A program made the position numbers and the translations under genes. Shown one piece after another: positions 44,341-53,169 of a DNA stretch of 64,000 nt; position 1 is the stretch's first letter, and each line of letters begins with the position of its first letter. The stretch is from SIG455 sp045589495 (lineage in GTDB: Bacteria > Bacillota > Clostridia > UMGS1810), in assembly GCA_045589495.1 (NCBI GenBank), contig JAZNPF010000004.1, positions 62,001 through 126,000 of the forward strand. The letters are read 5' to 3'. Below the pieces are notes generated by a model, which saw nothing but the letters and a program-made list of their open reading frames with translations, had not been told where the DNA came from and searched no databases.

Positions 44341-45735
44341 GTGAAGTTTGCATTATATTTTGGCAACAGAGGATTTATGCCGGCCGAACTGATTGAAGGC
44401 GCAAGAGAAGATATGGTAAAGGCAGTTACGAATGCTGGATATGAGTATATTATGATGGATAAAAATGCCACCCGTTACGGCGCAGTGGAAACACGTGACG
44501 AGGGCAGACTTTATGCCAAATGGTTAAAATCACACGAGGGAGAATATGACGGCGTTATTTTGTGTATGCCGATTTTTGTTGATGAAAATGGCGCAATTGC
44601 TGCACTTCAGGATGCCGGGGTTCCTATTTTGATGCAGGCATATCCTGATGAAATAGGGAAGATGGATTTTCAGCATAGAAGAGATGCATATTGCGGAAAA
44701 TTCTCTGTAACTGATGTTTTTGAACAGTATAAAGTTCCCTACACAGTGATGAAACCACACGTTGTACATCCGCTTACAAAGGAATTTGAGCAAAATCTGC
44801 ATGATTTTGCGGGAATATGCCGTGTTGTAAAAGGAATGAAGAGATTTAACATCGGTTGTATTGGTGCAAGAACAACCGCTTTTAAAACAGTACGTTTCGA
44901 CGAACTTACTATGCAAAGGCACGGAATAAACGTTGAAAGTTTTGACCTTTCGGAACTGTTTGAATTTGTCCGTGCCAAAGCAGATGATGACGAAAAAGTA
45001 ATTGCGAAAAAGGCAGCTTTGGAAAACTATACTGATTTCACTAATGTCCCTGAAGATAAAAAAGTAATGCTTTCTAAAATCAGCGTAGTAATTGATGAAT
45101 ACATAGAACAATACCATCTTGACGCAATTGCACTTCGCTGCTGGAATGAGATGGAAACTTATCTTCGTGTTTGTCCGTGTGTGCTGATAAGCGAACTTAA
45201 CGACAGAGGTATTACCGCATCTTGTGAAATTGATATGTGCAGCGCAATTACTATGCGTGCATTGTCGCTTGCCACACAAGGTCCTGCCGCTTGCCTTGAC
45301 TGGAATAACAACTACGGTGATGACCCTGACAAAGTTATTCTTTTCCACTGCGGTTCTACTGCACAAAAACTTATGAAAGAAAAAGGCACAGTTACTTCGC
45401 ATAAGATGTTCGATAAAGGTGATCCGGGCAGCGGTTGGGGAACTAACGAGGGTAGAATTGCATCATTCCCGATGACTTTCTCAAACTGCAAAACAGAAGA
45501 CGGAAAAATCACCATCTATTTCAGTGAAGGTGAGTTTACGGAAGATTCCATTGAAAAAGAATTCTTCGGATGCGGCGGTGTTGCAAAAATCGATTATCTT
45601 CAGGATAAACTTATCAAACTTGCCAGAGGCGGATTTAAGCATCATACAACTGTTGCAAACGGGCACGTTAAAGCAATTCTGGAGGAAGCGTTTAAGTATT
45701 ACCTTGGCTATGATGTTGTGAGTATAGAGGTGTAA
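44341..45735 (+). CDS. L-fucose/L-arabinose isomerase-like protein
   Basis: A sugar isomerase-fold protein of 464 residues, likely converting an aldose to a ketose. The fold matches the L-fucose/arabinose isomerase superfamily; CEIDM near residue 300 would supply the metal-binding Glu and Asp, and ILFHCG follows near 340. The natural substrate is not clear, as the protein is shorter than true FucI (about 590). The start is GTG at 44341 with AAAGGGGATGA upstream; ATG at 44332 lies in that site. It leads an operon with a sugar kinase (3-base gap) and a class II aldolase. Confidence 0.82.
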   Translation: MKFALYFGNRGFMPAELIEGAREDMVKAVTNAGYEYIMMDKNATRYGAVETRDEGRLYAKWLKSHEGEYDGVILCMPIFVDENGAIAALQDAGVPILMQAYPDEIGKMDFQHRRDAYCGKFSVTDVFEQYKVPYTVMKPHVVHPLTKEFEQNLHDFAGICRVVKGMKRFNIGCIGARTTAFKTVRFDELTMQRHGINVESFDLSELFEFVRAKADDDEKVIAKKAALENYTDFTNVPEDKKVMLSKISVVIDEYIEQYHLDAIALRCWNEMETYLRVCPCVLISELNDRGITASCEIDMCSAITMRALSLATQGPAACLDWNNNYGDDPDKVILFHCGSTAQKLMKEKGTVTSHKMFDKGDPGSGWGTNEGRIASFPMTFSNCKTEDGKITIYFSEGEFTEDSIEKEFFGCGGVAKIDYLQDKLIKLARGGFKHHTTVANGHVKAILEEAFKYYLGYDVVSIEV

Positions 45736-45738
45736 TGT

Positions 45739-47205
45739 ATGTTAATAGGCGGTCTTGATGTTGGAACAACCGGTTGTAAACTGACCATCTATGACGAAAA
45801 AGGAAATCATATCTATAATTCCTATAAGGAATATGAAATAAACCGTCATAATGGTGAGCATGAGATCGATGCGGAAATTATTTTTGCATCCGTGTGCGAG
45901 GTAATTAAGGATACTGCCGGAAAATGTGAATTTTCTGCTATTGGCGTAACAACTTTTGGAGAAACTTTTGTTTTATTGGATGAAAATGACAATGTACTGC
46001 TTCCTTCAATGCTCTACACAGATCCCAGAGGTGAAGAAGAGTGCAAATGGCTTTGTGATGCTCTGGATGAAAAAAGACTGATTAAGATTACGGGTGTAAA
46101 GCCACATTCGATGTATAGTCTTCCTAAAATTATGTGGGTTAAAAATAACCGTCCTGAAATTTTTGCAAAAATAAAAAGGGTAATGCTTATGGAGGATTAC
46201 ATCGTCTATAAACTTACCGGAAATGCATATATTGATTATTCACTTGCAGCAAGGACTATGGCTCTGGACATACAGAAAAAATGTTGGAGCGAAGAAATTT
46301 TAAATGCTGCAGGTATCGATAAAAATCTTTTGTCACAGCCTGTAGCGTCGTTTCATATTGCTGGTGAAATCATAAACGATATTGCAAATCGGTTGGGTAT
46401 TAAGGAAAATGTAAAAATTATCAATGGTGCTCACGATCAGGTTGCGGCGGCTGTGGGCGCAGGTGTTTTTGAGGTCGGTCAGGCGGTTGACGGAACAGGA
46501 ACCGTAGAATGTATTACCCCTGTATTCGATAAAATTCCTGAAGATGAACGTTTGTATCACGAGGGATATTCGGTAGTGCCGTATGTTTTTGACGGAACTT
46601 ATGTGTGCTATGCGTTGTCGTTTACCGGTGGTGCAACACTTAAATGGTTCAGGGATAACTTTTCCGAAGGTAAATCTTATGCAGAACTTGATTCAATGGC
46701 AAAAGATGAGCCCACGGGTGTTCTGGTTATGCCACACTTTGCAGGCGCGGCAAATCCGTATATGGATAATGGCTCTAAAGCGGCGATGATAGGTTTGACA
46801 CTTGAACATACAAAAGAAGATATCTATAAAGCCCTTATGGAAGGCGTAACCTATGAAATTATGACAAATGTTGAGCATCTTGAGGGTTTTGGTATAATTC
46901 TTAACAAACTTTTTGCCACTGGCGGAGGTGCATCATCTGATATATGGCTGCAGATTAAAGCGGATATTTTGAATCGCCCTGTAACTGCACTTGCAGCAAA
47001 AGAGGCAGGCACGTGCGGTACTTGTATGATGGTAGGCGTTGCCGTTGGAATTTATAAGGATTTGTATGAAGCAAGAAATGTTTTCGTAAAGGAGAAGAAA
47101 ACATTCATGCCAAATCCTCATAAATCAGAAAAATATCAAAAATATTATGAGGCTTATAAATCTGTTTATAATGCAGTAAAGACCATTGTTGAAAAAGCGG
47201 AATAA
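45739..47205 (+). CDS. FGGY-family carbohydrate kinase
   Basis: ATP-dependent kinase of the FGGY family (xylulokinase, fuculokinase, glycerol kinase and relatives). The 488 residues have the phosphate motif GLDVGTTGCKLTIYD at 5-19, the central GAHDQVAAAVGAG with the catalytic Asp, and the adenosine motif ATGGGASSDIWLQIKAD. It would phosphorylate the ketose made by the upstream isomerase. The specific sugar cannot be named. It overlaps no gene but is only 3 bases behind the isomerase. Confidence 0.92.
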   Translation: MLIGGLDVGTTGCKLTIYDEKGNHIYNSYKEYEINRHNGEHEIDAEIIFASVCEVIKDTAGKCEFSAIGVTTFGETFVLLDENDNVLLPSMLYTDPRGEEECKWLCDALDEKRLIKITGVKPHSMYSLPKIMWVKNNRPEIFAKIKRVMLMEDYIVYKLTGNAYIDYSLAARTMALDIQKKCWSEEILNAAGIDKNLLSQPVASFHIAGEIINDIANRLGIKENVKIINGAHDQVAAAVGAGVFEVGQAVDGTGTVECITPVFDKIPEDERLYHEGYSVVPYVFDGTYVCYALSFTGGATLKWFRDNFSEGKSYAELDSMAKDEPTGVLVMPHFAGAANPYMDNGSKAAMIGLTLEHTKEDIYKALMEGVTYEIMTNVEHLEGFGIILNKLFATGGGASSDIWLQIKADILNRPVTALAAKEAGTCGTCMMVGVAVGIYKDLYEARNVFVKEKKTFMPNPHKSEKYQKYYEAYKSVYNAVKTIVEKAE

Positions 47206-47228
47206 CAAAGGAAATAAAAGGTGAGAAT

Positions 47229-48146
47229 ATGTTAGTAAGTTTAAAAGAAATTTTGAAGGTTGCAGAAGCAAAGAAGTGTGCGATAGGTTCGTTCAATACA
47301 CCGAATCTTGCGAGTATGAGGGCTGTTATCGGTGCTGCAGAGGAACAAAAGATGCCCGTTATCATTATGCATGCCCAGATACATGAGGAAATGAATGTGT
47401 GTAAAATGGAAGAGATAGCACCCATTATGCTTTTTATGGCGGAAAAAGCAACTGTTCCGGTGTGCGTGCACCTTGACCACGGAACAGATATATCTTACGT
47501 CAAAAGAGCGTTGGACCTTGGATTTACATCTGTAATGTATGACGGTTCTGAGGCGGAACGCGAACTCAATTATGCCAATACATCCATTGTTGTTGAAATG
47601 GCACGCAAGCACGGTGCTTCTGTTGAGGCGGAGATTGGTTCTATGGGTGCCAGAGAGGGTGGCGGCAGCGGCGGTGAAAGTATTTATACTGATCCTGACG
47701 ATGCTAAAGATTTTGCAGAAAAAACAGGAATAGATGCACTTGCGTGTGCATTTGGAACAGCACACGGATTATATGCAAAAGAGCCAAAATTGGATTTTCA
47801 ACGTTTAAAGAGAATAGGGGAACTGGTATCTGTTCCGTTGGTTATGCATGGAGGAAGTGGTGTTAACCCTGCTGACTATATGAAATCAATAGAACTTGGA
47901 ATCAGAAAAATCAACTGCTATACCTATATGGCAAAGGCAGGCGGTACTGCGGTTGACGGATTGAAGAAAGATATGCTTTACCATGATATTGAACTTGCAG
48001 CAACTCAGGCGATGAGGGAAGATGCAAGCAAGTCCATAGGCTTTTTCTCTATGCCAAAGAGTCCGGAATATTCAAAATATACCGGCTTCTCAGATGAACA
48101 GGTAGGCGATATTGTTAGAAAAGTGTTGGAAAACATAAATAAGTAA
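47229..48146 (+). CDS. class II fructose-bisphosphate-type aldolase
   Basis: Zinc-dependent aldolase of the Fba/GatY/KbaY family, splitting a ketose phosphate to dihydroxyacetone phosphate and an aldehyde. The 305 residues contain HLDHG (metal and catalytic motif), YDGSEAE, VEAEIGSMG, CAFGTAHG and MHGGSG, all family hallmarks. GatY/KbaY members work on tagatose-1,6-bisphosphate, others on sugar-1-phosphates. As the last gene behind an isomerase and a kinase, it completes a three-step route. The preferred substrate is inference only. Confidence 0.92.
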   Translation: MLVSLKEILKVAEAKKCAIGSFNTPNLASMRAVIGAAEEQKMPVIIMHAQIHEEMNVCKMEEIAPIMLFMAEKATVPVCVHLDHGTDISYVKRALDLGFTSVMYDGSEAERELNYANTSIVVEMARKHGASVEAEIGSMGAREGGGSGGESIYTDPDDAKDFAEKTGIDALACAFGTAHGLYAKEPKLDFQRLKRIGELVSVPLVMHGGSGVNPADYMKSIELGIRKINCYTYMAKAGGTAVDGLKKDMLYHDIELAATQAMREDASKSIGFFSMPKSPEYSKYTGFSDEQVGDIVRKVLENINK

Positions 48147-48167
48147 AATATATTCATCTAAAGACAT

Positions 48168-48200
48168 AAAGTCCGGAATACTCGTGTATTCCGGACTTTT
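48168..48200. terminator. bidirectional terminator after the sugar operon
   Basis: A perfect 14-bp stem AAAGTCCGGAATAC (48168-48181) with GTATTCCGGACTTT (48186-48199), loop TCGT. It ends the aldolase transcript and the converging phosphatase transcript. Confidence 0.92.
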
Positions 48201-48211
48201 CCAATATAATT

Positions 48212-48853
48212 TTAAACATTCGATGGTAATTCTGTTTTTAATTCATTTAAATGGGCATCCTCACTTACTTTTGTACATTTCCATTTACCGCAGTCATATT
48301 CAAAAGTTGTAACAGAAGCATTTGTAACCCACGGGACGGATTTCATTTCATTAAGACTCCCGTAATTTACTAGAGTCTGCATCACACGTATCGGAGTGGC
48401 GTGCGTTGCTATGACTATTGTTTTTCCGTTGTTGGCAGTTGCGATGTCTGTCAATACAGTTATAACGCGTTCACCAAGTTGTTTGACAGATTCTCCGCCT
48501 GTACAACGTGCGTTGCCGATATCTGTGAGCCAGACTTTATAATCTTCTGCGTATTCGGTTGCTAAAGTATCATACTTTAAACCCTCCCATTTTCCCGCAG
48601 ATATTTCACGCAAGCGTTTGTCTGGTATAATTTCAACACCGGTTAAATCTGCTACACACTTGCCTGTTTTAAATGCTCTTTTCAGGTCGCTTGCATATAC
48701 TTTATCAACTTTATAATTGCTTGCTATGTATTCTGCAGTTTTCTGTGCTTGTTTTAAACCATTGTTTTGCAGGTCGGCATCTAAATTACCGGCAAAAAGT
48801 TTGTTTCGGTTGGCTTCGCTTTCACCGTGCCGGATCATAAGTAAAGTAGTCAT
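48212..48853 (-). CDS. histidine phosphatase family protein
   Basis: A phosphoglycerate mutase-like phosphatase, 213 residues. The catalytic RHGES motif is at 8-12 (His9), the second core motif is IATHATPIR near 155, and EISAGKWEGL is the third family block. Substrates in this superfamily vary from phosphosugars to alpha-ribazole phosphate. It follows a serine hydrolase gene by 22 bases on the same strand and is likely cotranscribed. The substrate is unknown. Confidence 0.88.
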   Translation of the reverse strand: MTTLLMIRHGESEANRNKLFAGNLDADLQNNGLKQAQKTAEYIASNYKVDKVYASDLKRAFKTGKCVADLTGVEIIPDKRLREISAGKWEGLKYDTLATEYAEDYKVWLTDIGNARCTGGESVKQLGERVITVLTDIATANNGKTIVIATHATPIRVMQTLVNYGSLNEMKSVPWVTNASVTTFEYDCGKWKCTKVSEDAHLNELKTELPSNV

Positions 48854-48875
48854 TTTAAATATACTCCGTTTAAAT

Positions 48876-50042
48876 TTATCTTGTTATACACGTATAGAGA
48901 ATGTTTCTGAGTCTTGGCAGATAAAAAGTTTCCTGGGGATTGAGCATGTGGTGTGCATAAAACATTGATACTTTGTTGTCAGTATCAGCCAGAAGCATCG
49001 CTCCTGCTGCACCGCCCCAGCCGAACTCGCCCACGGGACCTGTAGAACCTGCTGCGGCTTTGCTCATAAGTGTTCTTACTCCAAGACCGTATCCGTAACC
49101 TTTAAGTTGTGGCCAGGTCATTGTTTTCAGTTGTGCTTCGTTTAACTGGTTTTCACACATAAGAAGAATTGTGCTTTCGGAAAGTATTCTTTCTCCGTTA
49201 GGGCCTACGCCGCAGTTTGCAAGAGCAGATACGAATTTTGCATATTCATTTACAGATACAACAATGCCTGCTCCACCGCTGTCAAACTCAGGTGCCTGAC
49301 CGTTACGTGCCTTACCGACATTTTTGAGTCTGCCGCCTTTATTACTTCCGTGTGACTGAAGATTAACAATGTTTTTCTCTGTTTCGTCTTCAAGGTAGTA
49401 TTGCTCTGCCATTTTATCCATTACGTCATCGTTGTGATAATAGATATCTTTAATACCAAGCGGATCAAACACATTTTCTTTCATATATTCACGGAATTTT
49501 TTGCCTGAAATCACTTCAACAACAGCACCTAAAACATCATGACTGAATCCATATCTCCACTGTGCTCCGGGTTCAAAAGCAATAGGGTCTGATGCTATGC
49601 ATTTTGCAACTGTAACGGTGTTCATTTTGCCGTTTGTAATTTCTGCTGCTTTTTTAAAACCGTCGGTATCGGAGTTATATGTAAGACCAGATGTCATTGT
49701 AAATAAATGCCTCATTGTAATGGGATTTTCGGCTTTTACAAGACCGTTATCCGTTTGTATATACATATCTTTGAATTCGGGGATAAAATCATACAAAGGA
49801 TCGTCAAGCAGAAAATATCCTTTTTCAAAAAGTTGGAGTGCTCCGATTATTGTTGCCGGTTTTGAACATGAATAAATATTTATCAGTTTATCTGATGACA
49901 TCGGAATTTTATTTTCAAGGTCTGCGTATCCGGAACTGTAATTAAACACTTCTTTGTTGTCAATATATATACTTATATTGTTGCCGGGAACTAACTCTGA
50001 TGTTAGCCTGTCCATAAAATCTTTCATAGGTTTGAAGTCCAT
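48876..50042 (-). CDS. serine hydrolase, beta-lactamase/esterase family, paralogue 1
   Basis: A class C beta-lactamase-fold hydrolase (PF00144 type), 388 residues, without a signal peptide, so probably cytoplasmic and more likely an esterase or D-aminopeptidase than an antibiotic enzyme. The nucleophile motif is SCSK, and the tyrosine motif is YGFSHDVLG near residue 170. C-terminal WGGAAGA is the KTG-like third motif. It is a paralogue of the gene at 51370 on the other strand. An ATP-grasp gene is divergent from it, and a histidine phosphatase follows in the same direction. GGAGGG precedes the ATG. Confidence 0.87.
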   Translation of the reverse strand: MDFKPMKDFMDRLTSELVPGNNISIYIDNKEVFNYSSGYADLENKIPMSSDKLINIYSCSKPATIIGALQLFEKGYFLLDDPLYDFIPEFKDMYIQTDNGLVKAENPITMRHLFTMTSGLTYNSDTDGFKKAAEITNGKMNTVTVAKCIASDPIAFEPGAQWRYGFSHDVLGAVVEVISGKKFREYMKENVFDPLGIKDIYYHNDDVMDKMAEQYYLEDETEKNIVNLQSHGSNKGGRLKNVGKARNGQAPEFDSGGAGIVVSVNEYAKFVSALANCGVGPNGERILSESTILLMCENQLNEAQLKTMTWPQLKGYGYGLGVRTLMSKAAAGSTGPVGEFGWGGAAGAMLLADTDNKVSMFYAHHMLNPQETFYLPRLRNILYTCITR

Positions 50043-50067
50043 ATTAAGCCCTCCTTATTTTATAGGC

Positions 50068-50096
50068 ATTATAGCACATATTTATTATTTGTACAA
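50068..50096 (-). promoter_or_regulatory. sigma-A promoter for serine hydrolase 1
   Basis: On the minus strand TTGTAC, 17-base spacer, TATAAT, about 25 bases upstream of the gene. Confidence 0.7.
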
Positions 50097-50112
50097 GCAC
50101 AAAATCTCTTGA

Positions 50113-50123
50113 CACGAATCGTG
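50113..50123. promoter_or_regulatory. candidate operator in a divergent promoter region
   Basis: A short perfect dyad CACGA-A-TCGTG between the promoters of serine hydrolase 1 and the ATP-grasp gene. It is too short to be sure; a chance occurrence is possible. Confidence 0.3.
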
Positions 50124-50158
50124 CGACACAAATAATTTATATATAAATGTAAGGTATA

Positions 50159-50187
50159 TTGAAATTATTTAAATATTATGGTATACT
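50159..50187 (+). promoter_or_regulatory. promoter for the ATP-grasp gene
   Basis: TTGAAA (50159-50164), 17-base spacer, TATACT (50182-50187), 39 bases upstream of the ATG. Confidence 0.65.
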
Positions 50188-50225
50188 TATTTTAATCATT
50201 TTTCCTGATGATGGGGGCGTAGTAT

Positions 50226-51344
50226 ATGAAAAAGTATTGGAAATACACGGATGGGACTGCAAGATGGAAGTATAATTCTCCTTTTGAAAACTGGTTGTCT
50301 TATCGTGCTGACAATAGTGAATTCATGAAAATTTTGTATGTCGCATTTTATCGTATAATCGATGGGAAGTTTTATAAAAATGGTTTAAAATTTATTGACA
50401 AAGAAATTGACACTTTTGTTTCTTTGGGAGGTGTTATTCCGTTTTCCCGCAAAAGGCTCGTACGGGATATGGTATATTCTTTACATAGATTCGGTGCCAT
50501 GTTTAATGAATATTTTCTGTATGAGTTTTATAATAAAAACGTTTTTGGGAGAAATGAATATATTTGCGATAAAGAAAGATACGATTATTATCGTATGATG
50601 AATAAAGATGAAAACATTGAGTTGTTTGACAACAAGGGCAAAACGTATGAACTTTTTAAAGAGTTTTATGCAAGAGAATTTTTATCTATTACTTCAATTG
50701 CTCAAAAAGATGAGTTCATTAAATTTGCAGAAAAAAATAAAGAAATAATTATAAAGCCGCTTTCAAGCAGCGGAGGAAGAAATATATTCAAATGTAGTGT
50801 AACAAAAGAAAATGCGTCTGAAACATTTGATAAAATTTTAAAAGACGGTCCGTTCGTGGCGGAAGAAATTATTATTCAATCGGAGGAAATGGCAAAATTT
50901 CATCCGGCATCGCTTAATACGGTGCGCGTTTCAACCGTTTTAAGTGGAGGTAAAGCAGAAATTTTTGCGCCGTTTATAAGAATAGGAAGAGGTGGCTCTG
51001 TGGTGGACAATACTTCTTCAGGAGGCGTATTTGCTAATGTTGATGAAAAAACGGGAATAGTTGTTTCTAAAGCCGTTAGTAAAAAAGGTGAGACGTTTTG
51101 TGTGCATCCGGATACGTATATTCCTATAATCGGATTTCAGATACCTGAATGGGACAAGGCGATAGAACTTGTTACAAAACTTGCACAGGTAGTAAGCAGT
51201 AATAGGTATACTGCCTGGGATATTGCTCACACACCGAAAGGTTGGGTTATGGTTGAGGGCAATGCCAGGGGCGAGTTCACATCACAAATGCCTGACAAAA
51301 AAGGAAGAAAAAATCAACTTATGGAATTGATAAAGAATAAATAA
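50226..51344 (+). CDS. sugar-transfer associated ATP-grasp protein
   Basis: An ATP-grasp enzyme of 372 residues that would form an amide or ester bond on an acid using ATP. IIIKPLSSSGGRNIF is the nucleotide lysine and glycine loop; the C-terminal VMVEGNARGEF supplies the metal-binding residues. It resembles the ATP-grasp family found near glycosyltransferase genes for surface polysaccharide decoration, but no glycosyltransferase is nearby. It lies between two serine hydrolase paralogues and 25 bases before the second, with which it likely shares a transcript. The substrate is unknown. Confidence 0.8.
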   Translation: MKKYWKYTDGTARWKYNSPFENWLSYRADNSEFMKILYVAFYRIIDGKFYKNGLKFIDKEIDTFVSLGGVIPFSRKRLVRDMVYSLHRFGAMFNEYFLYEFYNKNVFGRNEYICDKERYDYYRMMNKDENIELFDNKGKTYELFKEFYAREFLSITSIAQKDEFIKFAEKNKEIIIKPLSSSGGRNIFKCSVTKENASETFDKILKDGPFVAEEIIIQSEEMAKFHPASLNTVRVSTVLSGGKAEIFAPFIRIGRGGSVVDNTSSGGVFANVDEKTGIVVSKAVSKKGETFCVHPDTYIPIIGFQIPEWDKAIELVTKLAQVVSSNRYTAWDIAHTPKGWVMVEGNARGEFTSQMPDKKGRKNQLMELIKNK

Positions 51345-51369
51345 ACACATAAATCGGAGGCTGAACGTA

Positions 51370-52500
51370 TTGAATTATATCAAACAAGGGTATGAGAATG
51401 GTTTTAAAGACCTTATTTCTGTTCTGAATAAATTTATTGAACTCGGTGTTCCGGGTAATGACTGTGCTGTGTATCATAAGGGTGAACTTGTTTTGCGCTA
51501 TATGGCAGGATACAGCAATCTGGAGGATAAAATCCCGATAAACGGAAATGAAATGTACAACGTATATTCATGCAGTAAACCGCTTACTTGTGCCGCGGCT
51601 TTGCATTTGTGGGAAAAGGGTGCTTACGGTCTTGATGAACCGCTTTATAAGTATATGCCGCAATTTAAGGATATGACTGTTCAGACTGATAGCGGATTAA
51701 AAAAAGCAGAGAAGGATATAACAATCCGCCAGTTGTTTACGATGAGTGCAGGATTTGATTATGACGTTCAAAGAAATGCAATAAAGCGTGTTTTTGCCGA
51801 AACAGACGGAAGATGCCCTACAAGAGATACCATTGAGGCTCTTGCTGAAGAACCGCTTATTTTTGAACCTGGTACAAGTTGGGCATATAGTCTTTGCCAT
51901 GATGTTCTTGCGGCATTTGTGGAGGTTGTAAGCGGCAAAAAATTCGGTGACTATGTTCGTGATAATATATTTTCCCCTCTTGGAATGACGCGTTCTACGT
52001 TCAATATGCCTGAAGAAAGATTTTCAGAACTTGCCGAGCAATATATTTTGGATGAAAACACAAAAGAACACTATAATTGCGGCAAGCAGACGAAAAATTA
52101 TAAATTAGGAAGCGAGTATGAAAGCGGTGGCGCAGGTTGTGTGACTTGTCTTGATGATTATGTTAAATTCCTGGAGGCTTTGCGTATAGGTGATATTATA
52201 TTAAAAAGCGAAACCATAGATATGATGCGTACAAACCAGATAGACGGCAATGTATTAAAAGCGTACCATGATATGCCGATAAGAGAAAAATACGGGTATG
52301 GTCTTGGTGTGCGTGTTCCCGTTGCCCCTGATGCCACACAGGATTTCGGATGGGGTGGTGCAGCAGGGTCGTATATGGCTGTTGACCGTGACAATGATTT
52401 TACTGTTTTTTACGCTCAGCATCTTTTTGGATCTCCCGTGCCGGATATTGAACAGAAATGGAGTCTTGGTATGCTTGCTCGTAAGGGTATATCAAAATAA
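51370..52500 (+). CDS. serine hydrolase, beta-lactamase/esterase family, paralogue 2
   Basis: Class C beta-lactamase-fold hydrolase of 376 residues. The nucleophile motif is SCSK and the tyrosine motif is YSLCHDVLA. It is similar to paralogue 1 through much of its length: FVEVVSGKKFGDYVRDN against VVEVISGKKFREYMKEN, and FGWGGAAGS against FGWGGAAGA. There is no signal peptide. It starts with TTG behind CGGAGG and follows the ATP-grasp gene closely. The two may act on products of that ligase, but this is speculation. Confidence 0.87.
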   Translation: MNYIKQGYENGFKDLISVLNKFIELGVPGNDCAVYHKGELVLRYMAGYSNLEDKIPINGNEMYNVYSCSKPLTCAAALHLWEKGAYGLDEPLYKYMPQFKDMTVQTDSGLKKAEKDITIRQLFTMSAGFDYDVQRNAIKRVFAETDGRCPTRDTIEALAEEPLIFEPGTSWAYSLCHDVLAAFVEVVSGKKFGDYVRDNIFSPLGMTRSTFNMPEERFSELAEQYILDENTKEHYNCGKQTKNYKLGSEYESGGAGCVTCLDDYVKFLEALRIGDIILKSETIDMMRTNQIDGNVLKAYHDMPIREKYGYGLGVRVPVAPDATQDFGWGGAAGSYMAVDRDNDFTVFYAQHLFGSPVPDIEQKWSLGMLARKGISK

Positions 52501-52510
52501 GTGACAATAA

Positions 52511-52539
52511 AAAAGACATCTTCAATGAAGATGTCTTTT
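52511..52539. terminator. bidirectional terminator between serine hydrolase 2 and HPr
   Basis: A perfect 13-bp stem AAAAGACATCTTC (52511-52523), loop AAT, GAAGATGTCTTTT (52527-52539). It serves both converging transcripts. Confidence 0.9.
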
Positions 52540-52557
52540 AAAGTTTAAGTACATAAA

Positions 52558-52827
52558 TTACTGAGCGTCATCAAAATTAGAGTCAATCAATTCAACCAAA
52601 GTATTGATTGCTTCTTCTTCGTCTTCACCATCAGCAATAACAGTTATGGTTGTGCCTTTTATGATTCCAAGAGAAAGAACACCCAAAAGACTTTTTGCAT
52701 TAACTTTGCGGTCCTGTTTAGATACCCATATATTAGATTTAAAATTATTGGCTTTTTGAATAAAAAATGTTGCGGGACGTGCGTGTAAACCCACCTGATT
52801 CTGAACAATAACGTCTTTGCTTAACAT
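52558..52827 (-). CDS. ptsH: HPr-family phosphocarrier protein
   Basis: The histidine carrier of the phosphotransferase system and of catabolite control. The 89 residues have the phosphorylated histidine H15 (GLHARPAT) and the regulatory Ser46 (NAKSLLGVLSLG), the HPr kinase site, so it could take part both in sugar uptake and in CcpA-type repression. H15 argues against the Crh paralogue. It is a lone gene with no ptsI or EII genes in view. AAAGGAGCG precedes the ATG. Promoter and terminator flank it closely. Confidence 0.93.
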   Translation of the reverse strand: MLSKDVIVQNQVGLHARPATFFIQKANNFKSNIWVSKQDRKVNAKSLLGVLSLGIIKGTTITVIADGEDEEEAINTLVELIDSNFDDAQ

Positions 52828-52881
52828 ATATAACGCTCCTTTTAGGTTGTTAACATAATATTTGCGAAAATTAACATATAT

Positions 52882-52910
52882 AGAATACTAAAAAATTTAT
52901 AAAATGTCAA
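52882..52910 (-). promoter_or_regulatory. sigma-A promoter for ptsH
   Basis: On the minus strand TTGACA, 17-base spacer, TATTCT, about 50 bases upstream of the gene. Confidence 0.7.
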
Positions 52911-53026
52911 TATACATATTAAAACATAAATTTTGATTATATTACGTTAATTATATAACATTTTTGAATAAAATTCAATACTAATTTTTTTATTTTGCGA
53001 AAAAATAAAAAAATTTAAAAAAAGTA

Positions 53027-53055
53027 TTGACAATGATATACAATCTGTGTATAAT
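53027..53055 (+). promoter_or_regulatory. consensus promoter of tRNA cluster 2
   Basis: TTGACA (53027-53032), 17-base spacer, TATAAT (53050-53055). Bases 53014-53033 equal those at 43017-43036 in front of cluster 1. Confidence 0.92.
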
Positions 53056-53079
53056 AGATAACGTTGACAGCGGAGATAT

Positions 53080-53152
53080 GGGAGCATAGCTCAGCTGGGA
53101 GAGCATCTGCCTTACAAGCAGAGGGTCACAGGTTCGAGCCCTGTTGCTCCCA
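53080..53152 (+). tRNA. tRNA-Val (TAC), copy 2
   Basis: Identical over 73 bases to the copy at 43280-43352: acceptor GGGAGCA/TGCTCCC, anticodon TAC. Confidence 0.96.
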
Positions 53153-53169
53153 TTCCGCTTATGTCACAT

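Noticed and set aside
44530..45402. 290-codon open frame opposite the isomerase gene
   Set aside because: A long antisense shadow with unnatural composition and no ribosome site.
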